In this document: one piece after another, positions 8,799 to 17,564 of the stretch
How positions within the stretch are numbered: the first letter of the stretch is position 1
Layout of the letters: each line of letters starts with the position of its first letter
Source: a marine gamma proteobacterium HTCC2143
GTDB lineage: Bacteria; Pseudomonadota; Gammaproteobacteria; Pseudomonadales; Dasaniaceae
Direction of reading: 5' to 3'
DNA: 64,000 nt
Assembly (NCBI GenBank): GCA_000169075.1
Contig: AAVT01000001.1
Coordinates: forward strand, 943,201-1,007,200
Position numbers and translations under genes: made by a program
Notes under the pieces: model-generated
What the model saw: the letters and a program-made list of their open reading frames with translations, nothing else
What the model was told of the DNA's origin: nothing
The model's database searches: none

Positions 8799-9383
8799 AT
8801 GATAAAGAAAAGAACCCGACTGTCGCCCGAAGACCGCCGTGAACAAATATTAGATTCAACCCAACTCTATATTTTAAAGAACGGCTTGAATTCGCTAACA
8901 ATGGATTCTCTTGCGAAATTGGCCAACGTCAGCAAGCCGCTGTTATATAAATACTATGATACACGGCTCGAGTTATTGCAGGCGCTGTTACTTCGAGAGG
9001 AGGCGCGGTTTGTCAAAAAACTAAGGGTAGCTTTGGCTAACGCGGTTAATTTCGAGCAGGTTGTGTATACCACAGTAAACCTTGACTTCGATCAGGAGGT
9101 TCGGGGTGACGTAGTACAAATTCTTCAAGATCAGCCGGATATTTTCGCAGCGCTAGAGAGCGTTAGAAAAAACCGGGTGGGAAGCTTGGAGAAGTTTCTT
9201 GTGGATGCAGTGATGGACATTTCTTCATTGCCGAAGGAAGATGCACGGCGAGTGTTTTTGATGGCTTCTGCAGCGTCGAAAAGTGCTGCGGAACATTATT
9301 CGCTGTATGGCGGCAATAGAAGCAGTGCTGTCGACTTGACTGTGGAATTCATCACTAAGGCGATTGGCCCGCCGCCCTCCTAG
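8799..9383 (+). CDS. TetR-family transcriptional regulator
   Basis: The 194-residue protein starts at ATG 8799 (a GTG three codons earlier, at 8790, is possible). It has an N-terminal TetR helix-turn-helix: RLSPEDRREQILDST, then LAKLANVSKPLLYKYYDTR with the recognition helix. The C-terminal ligand domain is full length and ends normally. It is paralogous to the broken regulator at 4015-4655, sharing the K-x-RTRLSP start and VSKxLxYxYY and LLxALLxRE segments, and like it is divergent from a TonB receptor. The likely role is ligand-responsive repression of that receptor. The inducer is unknown. Confidence 0.9.
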   Translation: MIKKRTRLSPEDRREQILDSTQLYILKNGLNSLTMDSLAKLANVSKPLLYKYYDTRLELLQALLLREEARFVKKLRVALANAVNFEQVVYTTVNLDFDQEVRGDVVQILQDQPDIFAALESVRKNRVGSLEKFLVDAVMDISSLPKEDARRVFLMASAASKSAAEHYSLYGGNRSSAVDLTVEFITKAIGPPPS

Positions 9384-9552
9384 TGAAGCCTAGCGCTATT
9401 CTCATGAAAATTACAATTGACTCTCCTCGGTAACAAATGTGTAAGGTATCTGTCACTCTGGCGATCAAGCTGAAGACGTTGATAGAAACAAGGGTCGGAG
9501 CTGATTGATTTATCCCGCACTTCGTCAAAATTTATAATTGATGTAGTTAATC
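9384..9552. other. Intergenic, nothing recognised
   Basis: Short non-coding stretch between the TetR gene and the amidohydrolase remnant. No terminator, promoter or RNA gene is evident. Confidence 0.4.
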
Positions 9553-9867
9553 TTGAGCGAAAATAAAACGACTCTTACGGGTTTAACAATTTGGGATGGG
9601 ATCGCCGACGATTACTTGGCAGGCGTTGATTTATTGACAGTGGCGGCTCACAAAATAGAGAGCATTGGTCTTACTGGCGATGGAGTAATTAGCGATAGCA
9701 AGTAAGTAGATTGCAGCGGTCTTTTCGCGATTCCCGGCCTCATTGACGATCATATGTATTTGATCTTCGACCCGGAAATTAAGAGCGCACTAGAGCAGGG
9801 CCTTGAAAGTGCCGACTAGTTGATGGCCACAATGGAAAAACGTATGGGCGCGATGGCTGCTGGCCAC
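9553..9867 (+). pseudogene. Amidohydrolase remnant (N-terminal part only)
   Basis: Translation from TTG 9553 gives TLTGLTIWDG, then DCSGLFAIPGLIDDHMYL, then MEKRMGAMAAG, the order found at the N-terminus of imidazolonepropionase-like amidohydrolases. It is broken by in-frame stops at 9703-9705 and 9817-9819, and the metal-binding His-x-His is His-x-Tyr here. The similarity ends where the 85-bp repeat begins (9868), and the remaining ~300 residues are missing. It is clearly non-functional. Confidence 0.7.
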
Positions 9868-9952
9868 CGCCTCAGCAGTTATGCGGCATTGCCGTACTTC
9901 GTGCGGATAGGGTAGAGTGGCCACGAACAGGGCGTTTGTTTTGCCTGTACTC
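9868..9952. repeat. 85-bp repeat, copy 2 (partner at 5601-5685)
   Basis: Direct repeat of 5601-5685 with seven mismatches and no gaps. It directly follows the truncation point of the amidohydrolase remnant, just as copy 1 sits on the truncated end of the aldo/keto reductase. This suggests the repeat marks a recombination or deletion endpoint. Confidence 0.8.
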
Positions 9953-10024
9953 AACTGCGGTGAGGGTTCGTAATTTACTGTCTAGTTGTCAGCAATTGTG
10001 TCAGGAGTGTGTCACGGGAGAAAC

Positions 10025-10053
10025 AAAAAAGGCCTACAATTGCTTGGAGGCCT
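10025..10053 (-). terminator. Terminator after tRNA-Phe
   Basis: Read on the minus strand, a GGCCT...AGGCC stem with a loop of about 12 bases is followed by T6. It starts about 9 bases past the CCA end of the tRNA and would end its transcript. Confidence 0.75.
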
Positions 10054-10061
10054 TTGAATGA

Positions 10062-10137
10062 TGGTGCCCGGTCGCGGAATCGAACCACGGACACGGGGAT
10101 TTTCAATCCCCTGCTCTACCAACTGAGCTAACCGGGC
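10062..10137 (-). tRNA. tRNA-Phe (anticodon GAA)
   Basis: The minus strand gives a 76-base cloverleaf starting GCCCGGT and ending ACCGGGC plus encoded CCA. The D-arm is AGCTCAGTTGGTAGAGC, the anticodon stem GGGGA/TCCCC encloses TTGAAAA (anticodon GAA), and the T-arm has GGTTCGATTCC. All four stems pair. It stands alone, between the decayed region and yggX, and its 3' end faces the decayed region. tRNA 3' ends are common integration sites, but I see no integrase or duplicated tRNA end here. Confidence 0.97.
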
Positions 10138-10218
10138 GGTGCTTGCAATGCTTGATTTACAAGAGGCGCGTATTAAACAGGTTCAGGCGCGTGGAGTCAA
10201 GACGTGGGTGTCACGTTT

Positions 10219-10503
10219 TCACGACTGGGCAAGGTCGTCCTTGGGTACAAAGCCATCTGCTTTGGCGTAGTCTTCACCCGACATAAACTTATCCATCTCT
10301 AGCTGTAAGAATTTACGCGCGTCTGGATCAATCATGTTGAGCTGACGTTCGTTGATGAGCATGGTTTGATGCGTCTGCCATTCAGTCCATGCCTGTTGAG
10401 ATACGGTGGCGTAAATATCTTGGCCTTTGGGGCCCGGGTAGGGAGGCGCGTTCAGGCCCGGCATTTCTTGTTGGTATTTCTTACAAAAAACGGTGTGTGT
10501 CAT
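10219..10503 (-). CDS. yggX: Probable Fe(2+)-trafficking protein YggX
   Basis: The 94-residue protein is full length for the family. It has the conserved N-terminal [13 protein letters not shown] with the single Cys that protects iron-sulfur clusters, [11 protein letters not shown], the [14 protein letters not shown] segment and the C-terminal [15 protein letters not shown]. YggX is cytosolic and limits oxidative damage to iron-sulfur proteins. It lies 30 bases downstream of mutY in the same direction, the standard mutY-yggX pairing; MutY itself holds a 4Fe-4S cluster. Confidence 0.95.
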   Translation of the reverse strand: MTHTVFCKKYQQEMPGLNAPPYPGPKGQDIYATVSQQAWTEWQTHQTMLINERQLNMIDPDARKFLQLEMDKFMSGEDYAKADGFVPKDDLAQS

Positions 10504-10533
10504 ATTTGTTCCATATGAGTTCGAGTAAGTCGG

Positions 10534-11625
10534 TTAAGAATTAGACAGTGTGTCGATCAGTTTTTTAATTGGCGCCGCTAAACCAATCTTAGGCGGTTGA
10601 GTGAGGTTGTACCAGAGCATTCGGTTTGGCTCCATAGTATGCATTGTTGGCAGATTGGCTTTTTGTAGCTGGACGACTGTTGGGCTGATCTCTAAATGGT
10701 AGTGACTAAAGGTGTGGCGGTATGTTTGCCAGTGCTCTATTGTTGAGTCTTCTAGTCCATAGTTGTCGAAGCAGTATTGATGAATATCGGTATGGATATC
10801 GACTTGCGGAAATGCCCATAATCCACCCCAGATACCGGTAGGCGGACGCTTTTCCAGCAGAATCTCATTGTCTTGGTTTCTAATTAGCAGCATTCGGGTG
10901 GGTTTTATTGGCATGATTTTTTTAGGCTTTTTGCCAGGGTAGTCGCCAGTTTTGCCTTGCTGGCGAGCAATGCAGTCTTGAGTCAGTGGGCACAGTGTGC
11001 AGGCGGGTTTGGAGCGGGTGCAAAGAGTAGCGCCTAGGTCCATCATTGCCTGGCTGTAATCGGCAACCTGCTTAGAGGGCGTGCAGGTTTCTGCCAGTAG
11101 CCATAGTTCTCGCAATACCTGGGTCTTCCCGGGCCACCCGTCGATGGCCTGATGTCGAGCGAGTACACGTTTGACGTTACCATCGAGAATGGCGGCCGGC
11201 TTTTTGTGGGCTATTGAGACAATAGCACCGGCGGTCGACCTTCCTATTCCGGGAAGCTCTACTAAACTATCGACGGTATCGGGAAAGATACCAAGGTGCT
11301 GTTGGCTGATGATCTGTGCGGTTTTGTGCAGATTCCTGGCGCGGGTGTAATACCCCAGCCCGGTCCAAAGATGCATGACCTGGTCATCGCTGGCCTCCGC
11401 CAGCGTATCAATGTCCGGAAGTTCCAGCATGAATTGCTGGAAATAGGGGATGACAGTGCTGACTTGAGTTTGTTGTAACATGATTTCTGAAACCCAAACT
11501 CGATACGGGTTGATGTCTTTTTGCCAAGGCAAGTCTTTACGGCCAGAGTGCGCGAACCAGTCAAGAACTCGCTCACTGATTGCAATTTCGGCATATTTTG
11601 GCAGATGTATGGGCTTGGAGGTCAT
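10534..11625 (-). CDS. mutY: A/G-specific adenine DNA glycosylase MutY
   Basis: The 363-residue protein removes adenine mispaired with 8-oxoguanine. It has the helix-hairpin-helix GPD fold with catalytic Glu in SEIMLQQTQV, the VELPGIGRSTAGAI hairpin, the catalytic Asp in ILDGNVKRVLARH, and a C-x6-C-x2-C-x5-C iron-sulfur motif (CTRSKPACTLCPLTQDC). A C-terminal Nudix-like domain for 8-oxoG recognition starts near residue 240. Length is normal. It is first in a two-gene operon with yggX, and divergent from hisB across about 145 bases. Confidence 0.97.
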   Translation of the reverse strand: MTSKPIHLPKYAEIAISERVLDWFAHSGRKDLPWQKDINPYRVWVSEIMLQQTQVSTVIPYFQQFMLELPDIDTLAEASDDQVMHLWTGLGYYTRARNLHKTAQIISQQHLGIFPDTVDSLVELPGIGRSTAGAIVSIAHKKPAAILDGNVKRVLARHQAIDGWPGKTQVLRELWLLAETCTPSKQVADYSQAMMDLGATLCTRSKPACTLCPLTQDCIARQQGKTGDYPGKKPKKIMPIKPTRMLLIRNQDNEILLEKRPPTGIWGGLWAFPQVDIHTDIHQYCFDNYGLEDSTIEHWQTYRHTFSHYHLEISPTVVQLQKANLPTMHTMEPNRMLWYNLTQPPKIGLAAPIKKLIDTLSNS

Positions 11626-11696
11626 TTATTATCGATTTATCGTGGCTTTTTGTCGGCATATCCATATGAATGGATGTAAAGCGTCTGGGGTTTTTT

Positions 11697-11702
11697 TATA
11701 AT
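11697..11702 (+). promoter_or_regulatory. Candidate -10 element for the his genes
   Basis: TATAAT lies 70 bases before the hisB start, preceded by a T run. No good TTGACA-like hexamer is seen at 16-18 bases upstream, so the promoter call is tentative. No his leader peptide with repeated His codons or attenuator is visible. Confidence 0.35.
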
Positions 11703-11771
11703 ACCCAATTTGCCGCAGGAAAGCTGCGAGGCATTAAAATTCTATATTCGAACCCTTAGTTGGAGAACCGC

Positions 11772-12365
11772 ATGGCGGATCGTAAAGCCACCGTTAGCCG
11801 CAATACCCTTGAGACCCAGATTACTGTCTCTATTAATTTGGATGGCACTGGGCAATCCCGATTTGAAACCGGCGTCCCGTTTTTGGATCACATGATGGAC
11901 CAGATTGCCCGTCATGGTCTGATCGATCTAGACATTGAGGCGAAAGGCGACCTGCACATTGATGCTCACCATACGGTGGAAGACATAGGTATTACTTTGG
12001 GTCAGGCATTTAACGAGGCGGTGGGGGATAAAAAAGGTATTGTTCGCTATGGTCATTCATATGTGCCCTTGGACGAAGCATTATCCCGGGTTGTTATCGA
12101 CTTTTCGGGGCGTCCAGGTCTTGAGTGGCATGTGCCATTTACCCGTGGTTCTGTTGGTGGATTTGACGTCGATTTATTTATCGAGTTTTTCCACGGTTTT
12201 ATCAATCATGCCAAAGTATCCCTGCATGTTGATAACTTGCGCGGCAAGAATACTCATCACCAGGCAGAGACCGTGTTTAAAGCATTTGGTCGAGCATTGC
12301 GCATGGCCTTATCAGCTGACGAGCGAATGGCTGGAGTGATGCCTTCTACAAAAGGAACGCTGTAG
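11772..12365 (+). CDS. hisB: Imidazoleglycerol-phosphate dehydratase
   Basis: The 197-residue monofunctional enzyme catalyses the sixth committed step of histidine synthesis. Both halves of the duplicated fold show their metal-binding motifs: [12 protein letters not shown] and [10 protein letters not shown] in the first, FFHGFINHA and [16 protein letters not shown] in the second. I choose ATG 11772, which has GGAG seven bases upstream; an ATG at 11760 in the same frame precedes that ribosome-binding site. There is no fused histidinol-phosphatase domain, unlike the enterobacterial bifunctional HisB. It is followed by hisH, hisA and hisF on the same strand. Confidence 0.97.
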   Translation: MADRKATVSRNTLETQITVSINLDGTGQSRFETGVPFLDHMMDQIARHGLIDLDIEAKGDLHIDAHHTVEDIGITLGQAFNEAVGDKKGIVRYGHSYVPLDEALSRVVIDFSGRPGLEWHVPFTRGSVGGFDVDLFIEFFHGFINHAKVSLHVDNLRGKNTHHQAETVFKAFGRALRMALSADERMAGVMPSTKGTL

Positions 12366-12475
12366 TTACAGTGTTCGCGTGACAGCTTACATTGTCGTCA
12401 TGGCTGTTCCTGCGTAACTATATTGCCAGTTGTCATATCTCTGCTGGAGCGGAGACAATTTTCAGGATTTAATGT

Positions 12476-13126
12476 ATGAGCAAACACACGGTTGCTGTGA
12501 TTGATTACGGCATGGGAAATTTACACTCTGTTGCCAGTGCGCTTGAGTATGTCGGAAAGAACGTGGATGTGATTGTGACCGCTGATGCTGAAAAAATACT
12601 CGCTGCCGATAGGGTTGTTTTCCCTGGTGTTGGAGCCATTCGTGATTGCATGGCAGAAATTCTCCGGCTGGGTGTTGATCAAGTTGTAGCAGAAGTCGCG
12701 GCAACTAAGCCTATGTTAGCAATCTGTGTTGGCATGCAGGCGCTAATGACTCGTAGCGAGGAAAATCACGGTGTTGATTGTCTGGGAGTATTTCCGGGTG
12801 AGGTGAAATTTTTTGGCAATCCTCTTGTTGATAATAGCGGCCAAAAATTGAAGGTTCCACATATGGGCTGGAACCAATTGCACCAGACGAAAGCGCATCC
12901 GCTATGGGAGGGGATACAGCAGGACAGTCGATTTTATTTTGTCCACAGCTATTATGTGCATGCTGACGACCCATCACTGATCGCTGCAACTGCCGGCTAT
13001 GGGGTAGATATTCACGCAGCATTACATCGCGATAATATTTTTGCGGTTCAATGCCACCCCGAAAAAAGCAGTGATATGGGCCTGAAGTTGCTTAGCAATT
13101 TTCTTAAATGGAGCGGCCAGGGTTAA
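12476..13126 (+). CDS. hisH: Imidazole glycerol phosphate synthase, glutamine amidotransferase subunit
   Basis: The 216-residue class I glutamine amidotransferase starts [14 protein letters not shown]. Nucleophile Cys84 lies in [10 protein letters not shown], and the catalytic His-x-Glu is in QCHPEKSS near the C-terminus. HisH supplies ammonia through the barrel of HisF, encoded two genes downstream. It sits 110 bases after hisB and 84 bases before hisA. Confidence 0.96.
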   Translation: MSKHTVAVIDYGMGNLHSVASALEYVGKNVDVIVTADAEKILAADRVVFPGVGAIRDCMAEILRLGVDQVVAEVAATKPMLAICVGMQALMTRSEENHGVDCLGVFPGEVKFFGNPLVDNSGQKLKVPHMGWNQLHQTKAHPLWEGIQQDSRFYFVHSYYVHADDPSLIAATAGYGVDIHAALHRDNIFAVQCHPEKSSDMGLKLLSNFLKWSGQG

Positions 13127-13210
13127 TTCGTTTGCCCTAATGCCATGTTTACATCGCGTTGCGCAGAACTTTGTGCCAGCATTAAAAAAAATCCCTACGG
13201 TTAAAAATTT

Positions 13211-13951
13211 ATGTTAATTATTCCTGCTATTGATTTAAAAGATGGTGCCTGTGTTCGCCTGCGACAGGGATTGATGGATGACTCTACTGTGTATGGAGAT
13301 AATCCCGTTGAAATGGCTCGACGCTGGGTTGAGGCGGGTACGCGCCGGCTTCATTTGGTCGATCTGAATGGCGCTTTTGATGGCAAGCCTATCAATGGTG
13401 ATGCCGTAACGTCTATTGCGAAAGCCTATCCCGATTTGCCGATTCAAATAGGCGGTGGCATTCGAAACTTGGAAACCATCGAGCACTACATCAACGCGGG
13501 GGTAAATTATTTGATTATTGGAACCAGGGCGGTCAAGGATCCTGGGTTTGTTAGTGAGGCTTGCAAGGCTTTCCCGGGTCATATTATCGTCGGTCTTGAC
13601 GCAAAAGACGGTTTGGTTGCAACGGATGGCTGGGCGCAAGTATCGGATATTAAGGCGACTGAGCTAGCCAAGCGTTTTGAGCAAGACGGTGTTGAGTCTA
13701 TTGTTTATACGGATATTAGCCGAGACGGTATGATGCAGGGTGTCAACGTTGAGCAAACGGTGGCCATGGCCCGCGCTTCGTCGATCCCAGTGATCGCCTC
13801 CGGCGGCATTACTAATATGAGTGATGTCGAGGCTCTGGCCTTGGTCGAGGGAGAGGGTATTCTTGGCGCCATAACGGGTCGCGCAATTTATGAGGGGACA
13901 TTGGATGTCTCAGAAGCGCAGCGCTACTGTGACGCTCGTTCAATTGGTTAA
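13211..13951 (+). CDS. hisA: Phosphoribosylformimino-5-aminoimidazole carboxamide ribotide isomerase
   Basis: The 246-residue (beta/alpha)8 barrel has the two half-barrel phosphate-binding repeats IQIGGGIRN and VIASGGITN. The general acid/base pair Asp8 (IPAIDLKDG) and the Asp of YTDISRDGM is in place. It performs the Amadori-type ring opening that feeds HisF/HisH. It is followed by hisF after 15 bases. Confidence 0.97.
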   Translation: MLIIPAIDLKDGACVRLRQGLMDDSTVYGDNPVEMARRWVEAGTRRLHLVDLNGAFDGKPINGDAVTSIAKAYPDLPIQIGGGIRNLETIEHYINAGVNYLIIGTRAVKDPGFVSEACKAFPGHIIVGLDAKDGLVATDGWAQVSDIKATELAKRFEQDGVESIVYTDISRDGMMQGVNVEQTVAMARASSIPVIASGGITNMSDVEALALVEGEGILGAITGRAIYEGTLDVSEAQRYCDARSIG

Positions 13952-13966
13952 TGCAGAGGTTTATCC

Positions 13967-14740
13967 GTGGGTTTAGCGAAAAGAATTATTCCTTGTCTTG
14001 ATGTCGACAATGGCCGGGTTGTTAAGGGTGTCAACTTTGTTGATATTCGCGATGCTGGTGATCCGGTTGAAGTAGCAAAACGTTACAATCAGCAGGGCGC
14101 CGATGAAATTACCTTCCTTGATATAACGGCGACTCACGAAGGTCGCGATACAACGATTCACACCGTGGAAAATATTGCTTCGGAAGTATTTATTCCGCTG
14201 ACGGTGGGTGGTGGAATACGCAGTGTCGAGGATATTCGTACCATGCTGAATGCCGGTGCTGACAAGGTTGGAATTAATTCTGCGGCAATCAATAACCCTG
14301 ATTTGATAAAAATTGCGGCGGAGCGTTTTGGATCTCAGTGTATTGTTGTTGCTATTGACGCAAAACAGGTAAGCACTGAAGGGCAGCCTTTGCGGTGGGA
14401 GATTTTTACCCATGGTGGGCGCAACCCCACTGGTATCGATGCGGTGGAGTGGGCGAAAAAAATGGTAACTAACGGCGCTGGAGAAATTTTACTAACCAGT
14501 ATGGATCGCGATGGCACCAAGAACGGCTTCGACTTAGCGCTGACTCGGGCTATTAGTGACGCGGTGTCAGTTCCAGTCATCGCCTCAGGAGGTGTGGGCA
14601 ATTTGGATCATCTCGTTGATGGAGTGCTAAAGGGTGGTGCTGACGCAGTATTGGCTGCGAGCATTTTTCACTTTGCAGAATATAGCGTACCTGAGGCGAA
14701 GCGTTATATGGCAGAGCGAGGGATAGAGGTTAGATTGTAA
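13967..14740 (+). CDS. hisF: Imidazole glycerol phosphate synthase, cyclase subunit
   Basis: The 257-residue barrel begins at GTG 13967 ([14 protein letters not shown]). The catalytic Asp11 in [13 protein letters not shown] and Asp in VVAIDAKQ are present, with phosphate-binding loops LTVGGGIRS and VIASGGVGN. With HisH it makes imidazole glycerol phosphate and AICAR. It is the last his gene here; hisI/hisE are not adjacent, and no terminator is obvious after it. Confidence 0.97.
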   Translation: MGLAKRIIPCLDVDNGRVVKGVNFVDIRDAGDPVEVAKRYNQQGADEITFLDITATHEGRDTTIHTVENIASEVFIPLTVGGGIRSVEDIRTMLNAGADKVGINSAAINNPDLIKIAAERFGSQCIVVAIDAKQVSTEGQPLRWEIFTHGGRNPTGIDAVEWAKKMVTNGAGEILLTSMDRDGTKNGFDLALTRAISDAVSVPVIASGGVGNLDHLVDGVLKGGADAVLAASIFHFAEYSVPEAKRYMAERGIEVRL

Positions 14741-14812
14741 GTAGACTTAACTGCGGGGTTGGTGACGTGAGGTACACATGGCGCCCGCAGGTTTATTGCT
14801 GATGGACCAGGC

Positions 14813-15031
14813 TTAGCTCGCCAGGGCAGCGTAAAGCTTTGATAAGGTTTTGGGTTGGGCTAGGCTCATGAACTCAACAAAATCCTCTAGGCCCTGAGCG
14901 GCTTCTGGCTTGTCATCAAAGGGACCGATTGATGTGCCCTCTCTGGTAGAGAAAAACCACTCCCCTTGCGCGGCGAAAAATCGATCCGACCGAAGGGGTA
15001 CATTACCTAGCTCACCGTCTCTATTGTTCAT
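14813..15031 (-). CDS. Small conserved protein, DUF6316-like
   Basis: A 72-residue protein with the pattern RSDRFFAAQGEWFFSTREGTSIGPFDDKPEA followed by a short helical tail. I match it from memory to the DUF6316 family of marine gammaproteobacteria (R-S-D-R-F-F, W-x-F, T-R-E-G, G-P-F). No function is known. Convergent with hisF and downstream of the yibQ gene on the same strand. Confidence 0.7.
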   Translation of the reverse strand: MNNRDGELGNVPLRSDRFFAAQGEWFFSTREGTSIGPFDDKPEAAQGLEDFVEFMSLAQPKTLSKLYAALAS

Positions 15032-15101
15032 GTGTCTACCTGTGTAAAAAGGACCTCTTATGAAGTCTCTTATTTATTTGTTAACTGACTTTAACAGTCT
15101 A

Positions 15102-15125
15102 GCGTTTTTTTTTGAAAAAAAAAGC
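15102..15125. repeat. T9-G-A9 inverted repeat flanked by GC
   Basis: A run of nine T and a run of nine A separated by one G, within the non-coding gap between the DUF6316-like gene and yibQ. It would form an A-T hairpin or a bent segment. It could contribute to termination after yibQ (minus strand); no function is demonstrated. Confidence 0.4.
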
Positions 15126-15225
15126 ATTTTGTATCAGATCGGGCAATTTATTGTTCGATTTTTCGACATCTCAGAGCATAACAGAAGAATAGGATATTAT
15201 TTTGTCGAGCTCTGCCTCTTTTTTG

Positions 15226-16074
15226 TCAATTTTCCGTCGGCGAATCATTCTCTAAGTTTGCCATGACGATCTCGGTTGAGCAGTAAATTCTTTCGTGATC
15301 ACAGTTTACGGGTTTTAATGCTTGGGATGCGAGGACCAGTTTGATGCCTCGTTGTTCAAGGGTCGGCAGCGTTTTTTCGAGGTATTTCAGAGTTTCTGGG
15401 TGCGGATGGCCGATGCCAACCGCTATTCCTGTCTTTTTTGCCAGTGCGATTAGCCGCTCAAACTGCATCGCAATTGCGTCGTGTTGCCGCTCATTATCGA
15501 GAAAGATATCTCTTCGCAGGCTGGGCACTCCGAGCTTGGTTGCGGTTGATTTGGCCACGGTCAGTGGTGTCGTTCTGCTGTCCACAAAGTAGAGGTTTTG
15601 CTGTTTGAGTGCGGCCATCAGCCAGCCCATTGGCTGTCGTAACTGGGTCATTAAGCTGCCCATATGATTATTCACGCCGCGCACATGAGGAACCGAATTT
15701 AAGTTGGTGTTCAACGTCTGTAAAAATTGTTGCTGGGACATGTTGGGTGTTAGTCCGCCTTGTCCGACCGGATGGCTATGTAAGTTGCTCATGGGTGCGT
15801 GCAGCATTACCTCCTTTCGTTGTCTGAACGCGATATTTGCGAGAGACACTCGGTGCGGGCTATAAGGTAGAAACGCATAATTAATTGCACCGGGCAGGTT
15901 TATGGCACGTTGACCGAGTTCGAGGCTGTTGCCCATGTCGTCCACAATTAATACTATGTTGGCAACCGTCTTTTCCTGCCCAAAACAGTTGATGGCTGCA
16001 AGTATATTGACGCACACGATAAACAGGCTTTTGATGAGCTGCCGAGACCGAGCTCGATGGTTAGTTATTGTCAT
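15226..16074 (-). CDS. yibQ: Divergent polysaccharide deacetylase family protein (YibQ type)
   Basis: The 282-residue protein has an N-terminal hydrophobic signal (about 12-32). The divergent deacetylase fold follows: NIVLIVDDMG with the metal-binding Asp-Asp, FAFLPYSPH-like AFLPYSPHR, VMLHAPM, VNNHMGSLMT with the metal His, VDSRTT, and IGHPHPETL. The family is periplasmic and usually sits with envC and ctpA; its substrate is unsettled. Just downstream (14 bases) of the ctpA stop codon on the same strand, hence probably an operon. Confidence 0.88.
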   Translation of the reverse strand: MTITNHRARSRQLIKSLFIVCVNILAAINCFGQEKTVANIVLIVDDMGNSLELGQRAINLPGAINYAFLPYSPHRVSLANIAFRQRKEVMLHAPMSNLHSHPVGQGGLTPNMSQQQFLQTLNTNLNSVPHVRGVNNHMGSLMTQLRQPMGWLMAALKQQNLYFVDSRTTPLTVAKSTATKLGVPSLRRDIFLDNERQHDAIAMQFERLIALAKKTGIAVGIGHPHPETLKYLEKTLPTLEQRGIKLVLASQALKPVNCDHERIYCSTEIVMANLENDSPTEN

Positions 16075-16087
16075 GGGATAGCGAATA

Positions 16088-17440
16088 TCAGAGCGCCATA
16101 GTATCGAGTTTCACTGGCTGCTCTTTTCTATCTCTGAGGCTGAGAATGTGCAATCCTTTCAATAGATTGAGTGCTTCATATAATTGATTATCCGAGTTAA
16201 ACAGCGTTTCTTTAGTTTTGCTTTCTCGTTTTTTGCTATCACTCTCATTGCCATTTGAGCTGCTCAGATGTCCCTGAAGGTCTGCTTCAGTGATTCCACC
16301 GCTGGCTTTGATGGCTTCAATTTTTGCTCGTTCAACCGTAATGTCAGGGACAATTCCCTGTGCCTGTATAGAGCGACCATTGGGCGTGTAATAGCGGGCA
16401 GTCGTCAATTTGATCGCTTGGTCTTTAGAAAGCGGTACAACTGTTTGCACCGAACCTTTACCAAAGCTGTCAGTTCCCATGATCACCGCGCGGCGATGAT
16501 CTTGCAGGGCGCCGGCAACAATTTCTGATGCCGAAGCCGATCCGCCATTGATCAATACTACCAGGGGTGCGCCGTTACTCAGGTCTTCTGGTGTAGCGGA
16601 ATATTCAAAGTGAGAGTTTTCAAGTCGGCCCTCGGTATAAACAATCAGTCCTTCTTCAAGCAGTGCATCGACCACTTCTACTGACGCCTGCAGGATGCCC
16701 CCCGGGTTATTGCGTAGGTCCAAAACCATTCCTTTGATCTCTTCATTAGTTTCTTGCAGGGTGCTGATAGCTTTGCGAAATTCACTGCCTGTCTTACTTT
16801 GGAATTGGGCGACTCGAATATAGCCGTAACCGTCTTCCAGCGTTTTGCTGCGGACACTGACAACTTTGATAATGTCACGTTTCAGTATGACGTCAAAAGG
16901 CTGCCGAAGACCTTCGCGAACAATAGTAAGTTCTATTTCGCTATCTTTTTTGCCGCGCATCTCGTTGACGGCATCGTTTAAAGACATACCTTTAACTGGT
17001 TTTCCGTCCAGCTTGATGATCAGGTCGCCGCTTTCAATGCCTGCTTTTTGCGCGGGTGTATCATCGATTGGTGCAATCACCTTAACAAAACCATTTTCCA
17101 TGCCGACTTCAAGACCCAGTCCACCAAATTCACCGGTAGTGCTAACTTGTAGGTCATCAAACGATTTTTTATCGAGGTAAGTAGAGTGCGGATCTAGTCC
17201 CGACAGCATGCCGCGAATAGCGTTTTCTAGTAGTGTTTTATCGTCTATTTCATCGACGTAGCTAAGTCGAATGTGATTGAAGACGTCGGCAAATGATCGC
17301 AATTCATCCAGTGGTAAGCGACCTTCTTCTGCTGACACGCTTTCGTCTTGTGAGGTGGCCAGACTAGCGCATGCCAGTAATGCGCTTGTTATTAACAGTC
17401 GGGCCGCGATCGCGTGCAGCCGAGTTATGTTCATTATCAT
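16088..17440 (-). CDS. ctpA: Carboxy-terminal processing protease (S41 family)
   Basis: The 450-residue periplasmic serine protease starts at ATG 17440, chosen because GAGG lies seven bases before it; the frame is open 18 codons further upstream. Signal peptide (about 1-30), a PDZ domain (GGLGLEVGMENGFVKVIAP to about 200), and the S41 catalytic core with Ser in NGGSASASEIVAGAL and Lys in DSFGKGSVQT are present. It trims periplasmic or lipid-anchored proteins. Next to envC and yibQ, as in many gammaproteobacteria. Confidence 0.93.
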   Translation of the reverse strand: MIMNITRLHAIAARLLITSALLACASLATSQDESVSAEEGRLPLDELRSFADVFNHIRLSYVDEIDDKTLLENAIRGMLSGLDPHSTYLDKKSFDDLQVSTTGEFGGLGLEVGMENGFVKVIAPIDDTPAQKAGIESGDLIIKLDGKPVKGMSLNDAVNEMRGKKDSEIELTIVREGLRQPFDVILKRDIIKVVSVRSKTLEDGYGYIRVAQFQSKTGSEFRKAISTLQETNEEIKGMVLDLRNNPGGILQASVEVVDALLEEGLIVYTEGRLENSHFEYSATPEDLSNGAPLVVLINGGSASASEIVAGALQDHRRAVIMGTDSFGKGSVQTVVPLSKDQAIKLTTARYYTPNGRSIQAQGIVPDITVERAKIEAIKASGGITEADLQGHLSSSNGNESDSKKRESKTKETLFNSDNQLYEALNLLKGLHILSLRDRKEQPVKLDTMAL

Positions 17441-17564
17441 TCTTTTGCCTCGTACATCCTTCGGAGTGTCCGCTGTCAACGTTTCACAGCCCAATTCCCT
17501 ATGAAATCGATTGTACCTTGGTTTTTAGCGTCGTGTTAGGAAGATATTCCGCCGTGCTCAATAT

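Noticed and set aside
5601..9952. Treating the 85-bp repeat as an integron attC site or IS end
   Set aside because: No integrase, no terminal inverted repeats, no target duplications and no attC core sites were found.
10062..10137. tRNA-Phe as an integration site for an island covering 385-10061
   Set aside because: No duplicated tRNA end, integrase or direct repeat of the 3' end was found in the window.
15060..15266. 68-codon plus-strand frame between the DUF6316-like and yibQ genes
   Set aside because: Phe- and Lys-rich translation of A/T runs (T9, A9), partly antisense to yibQ.
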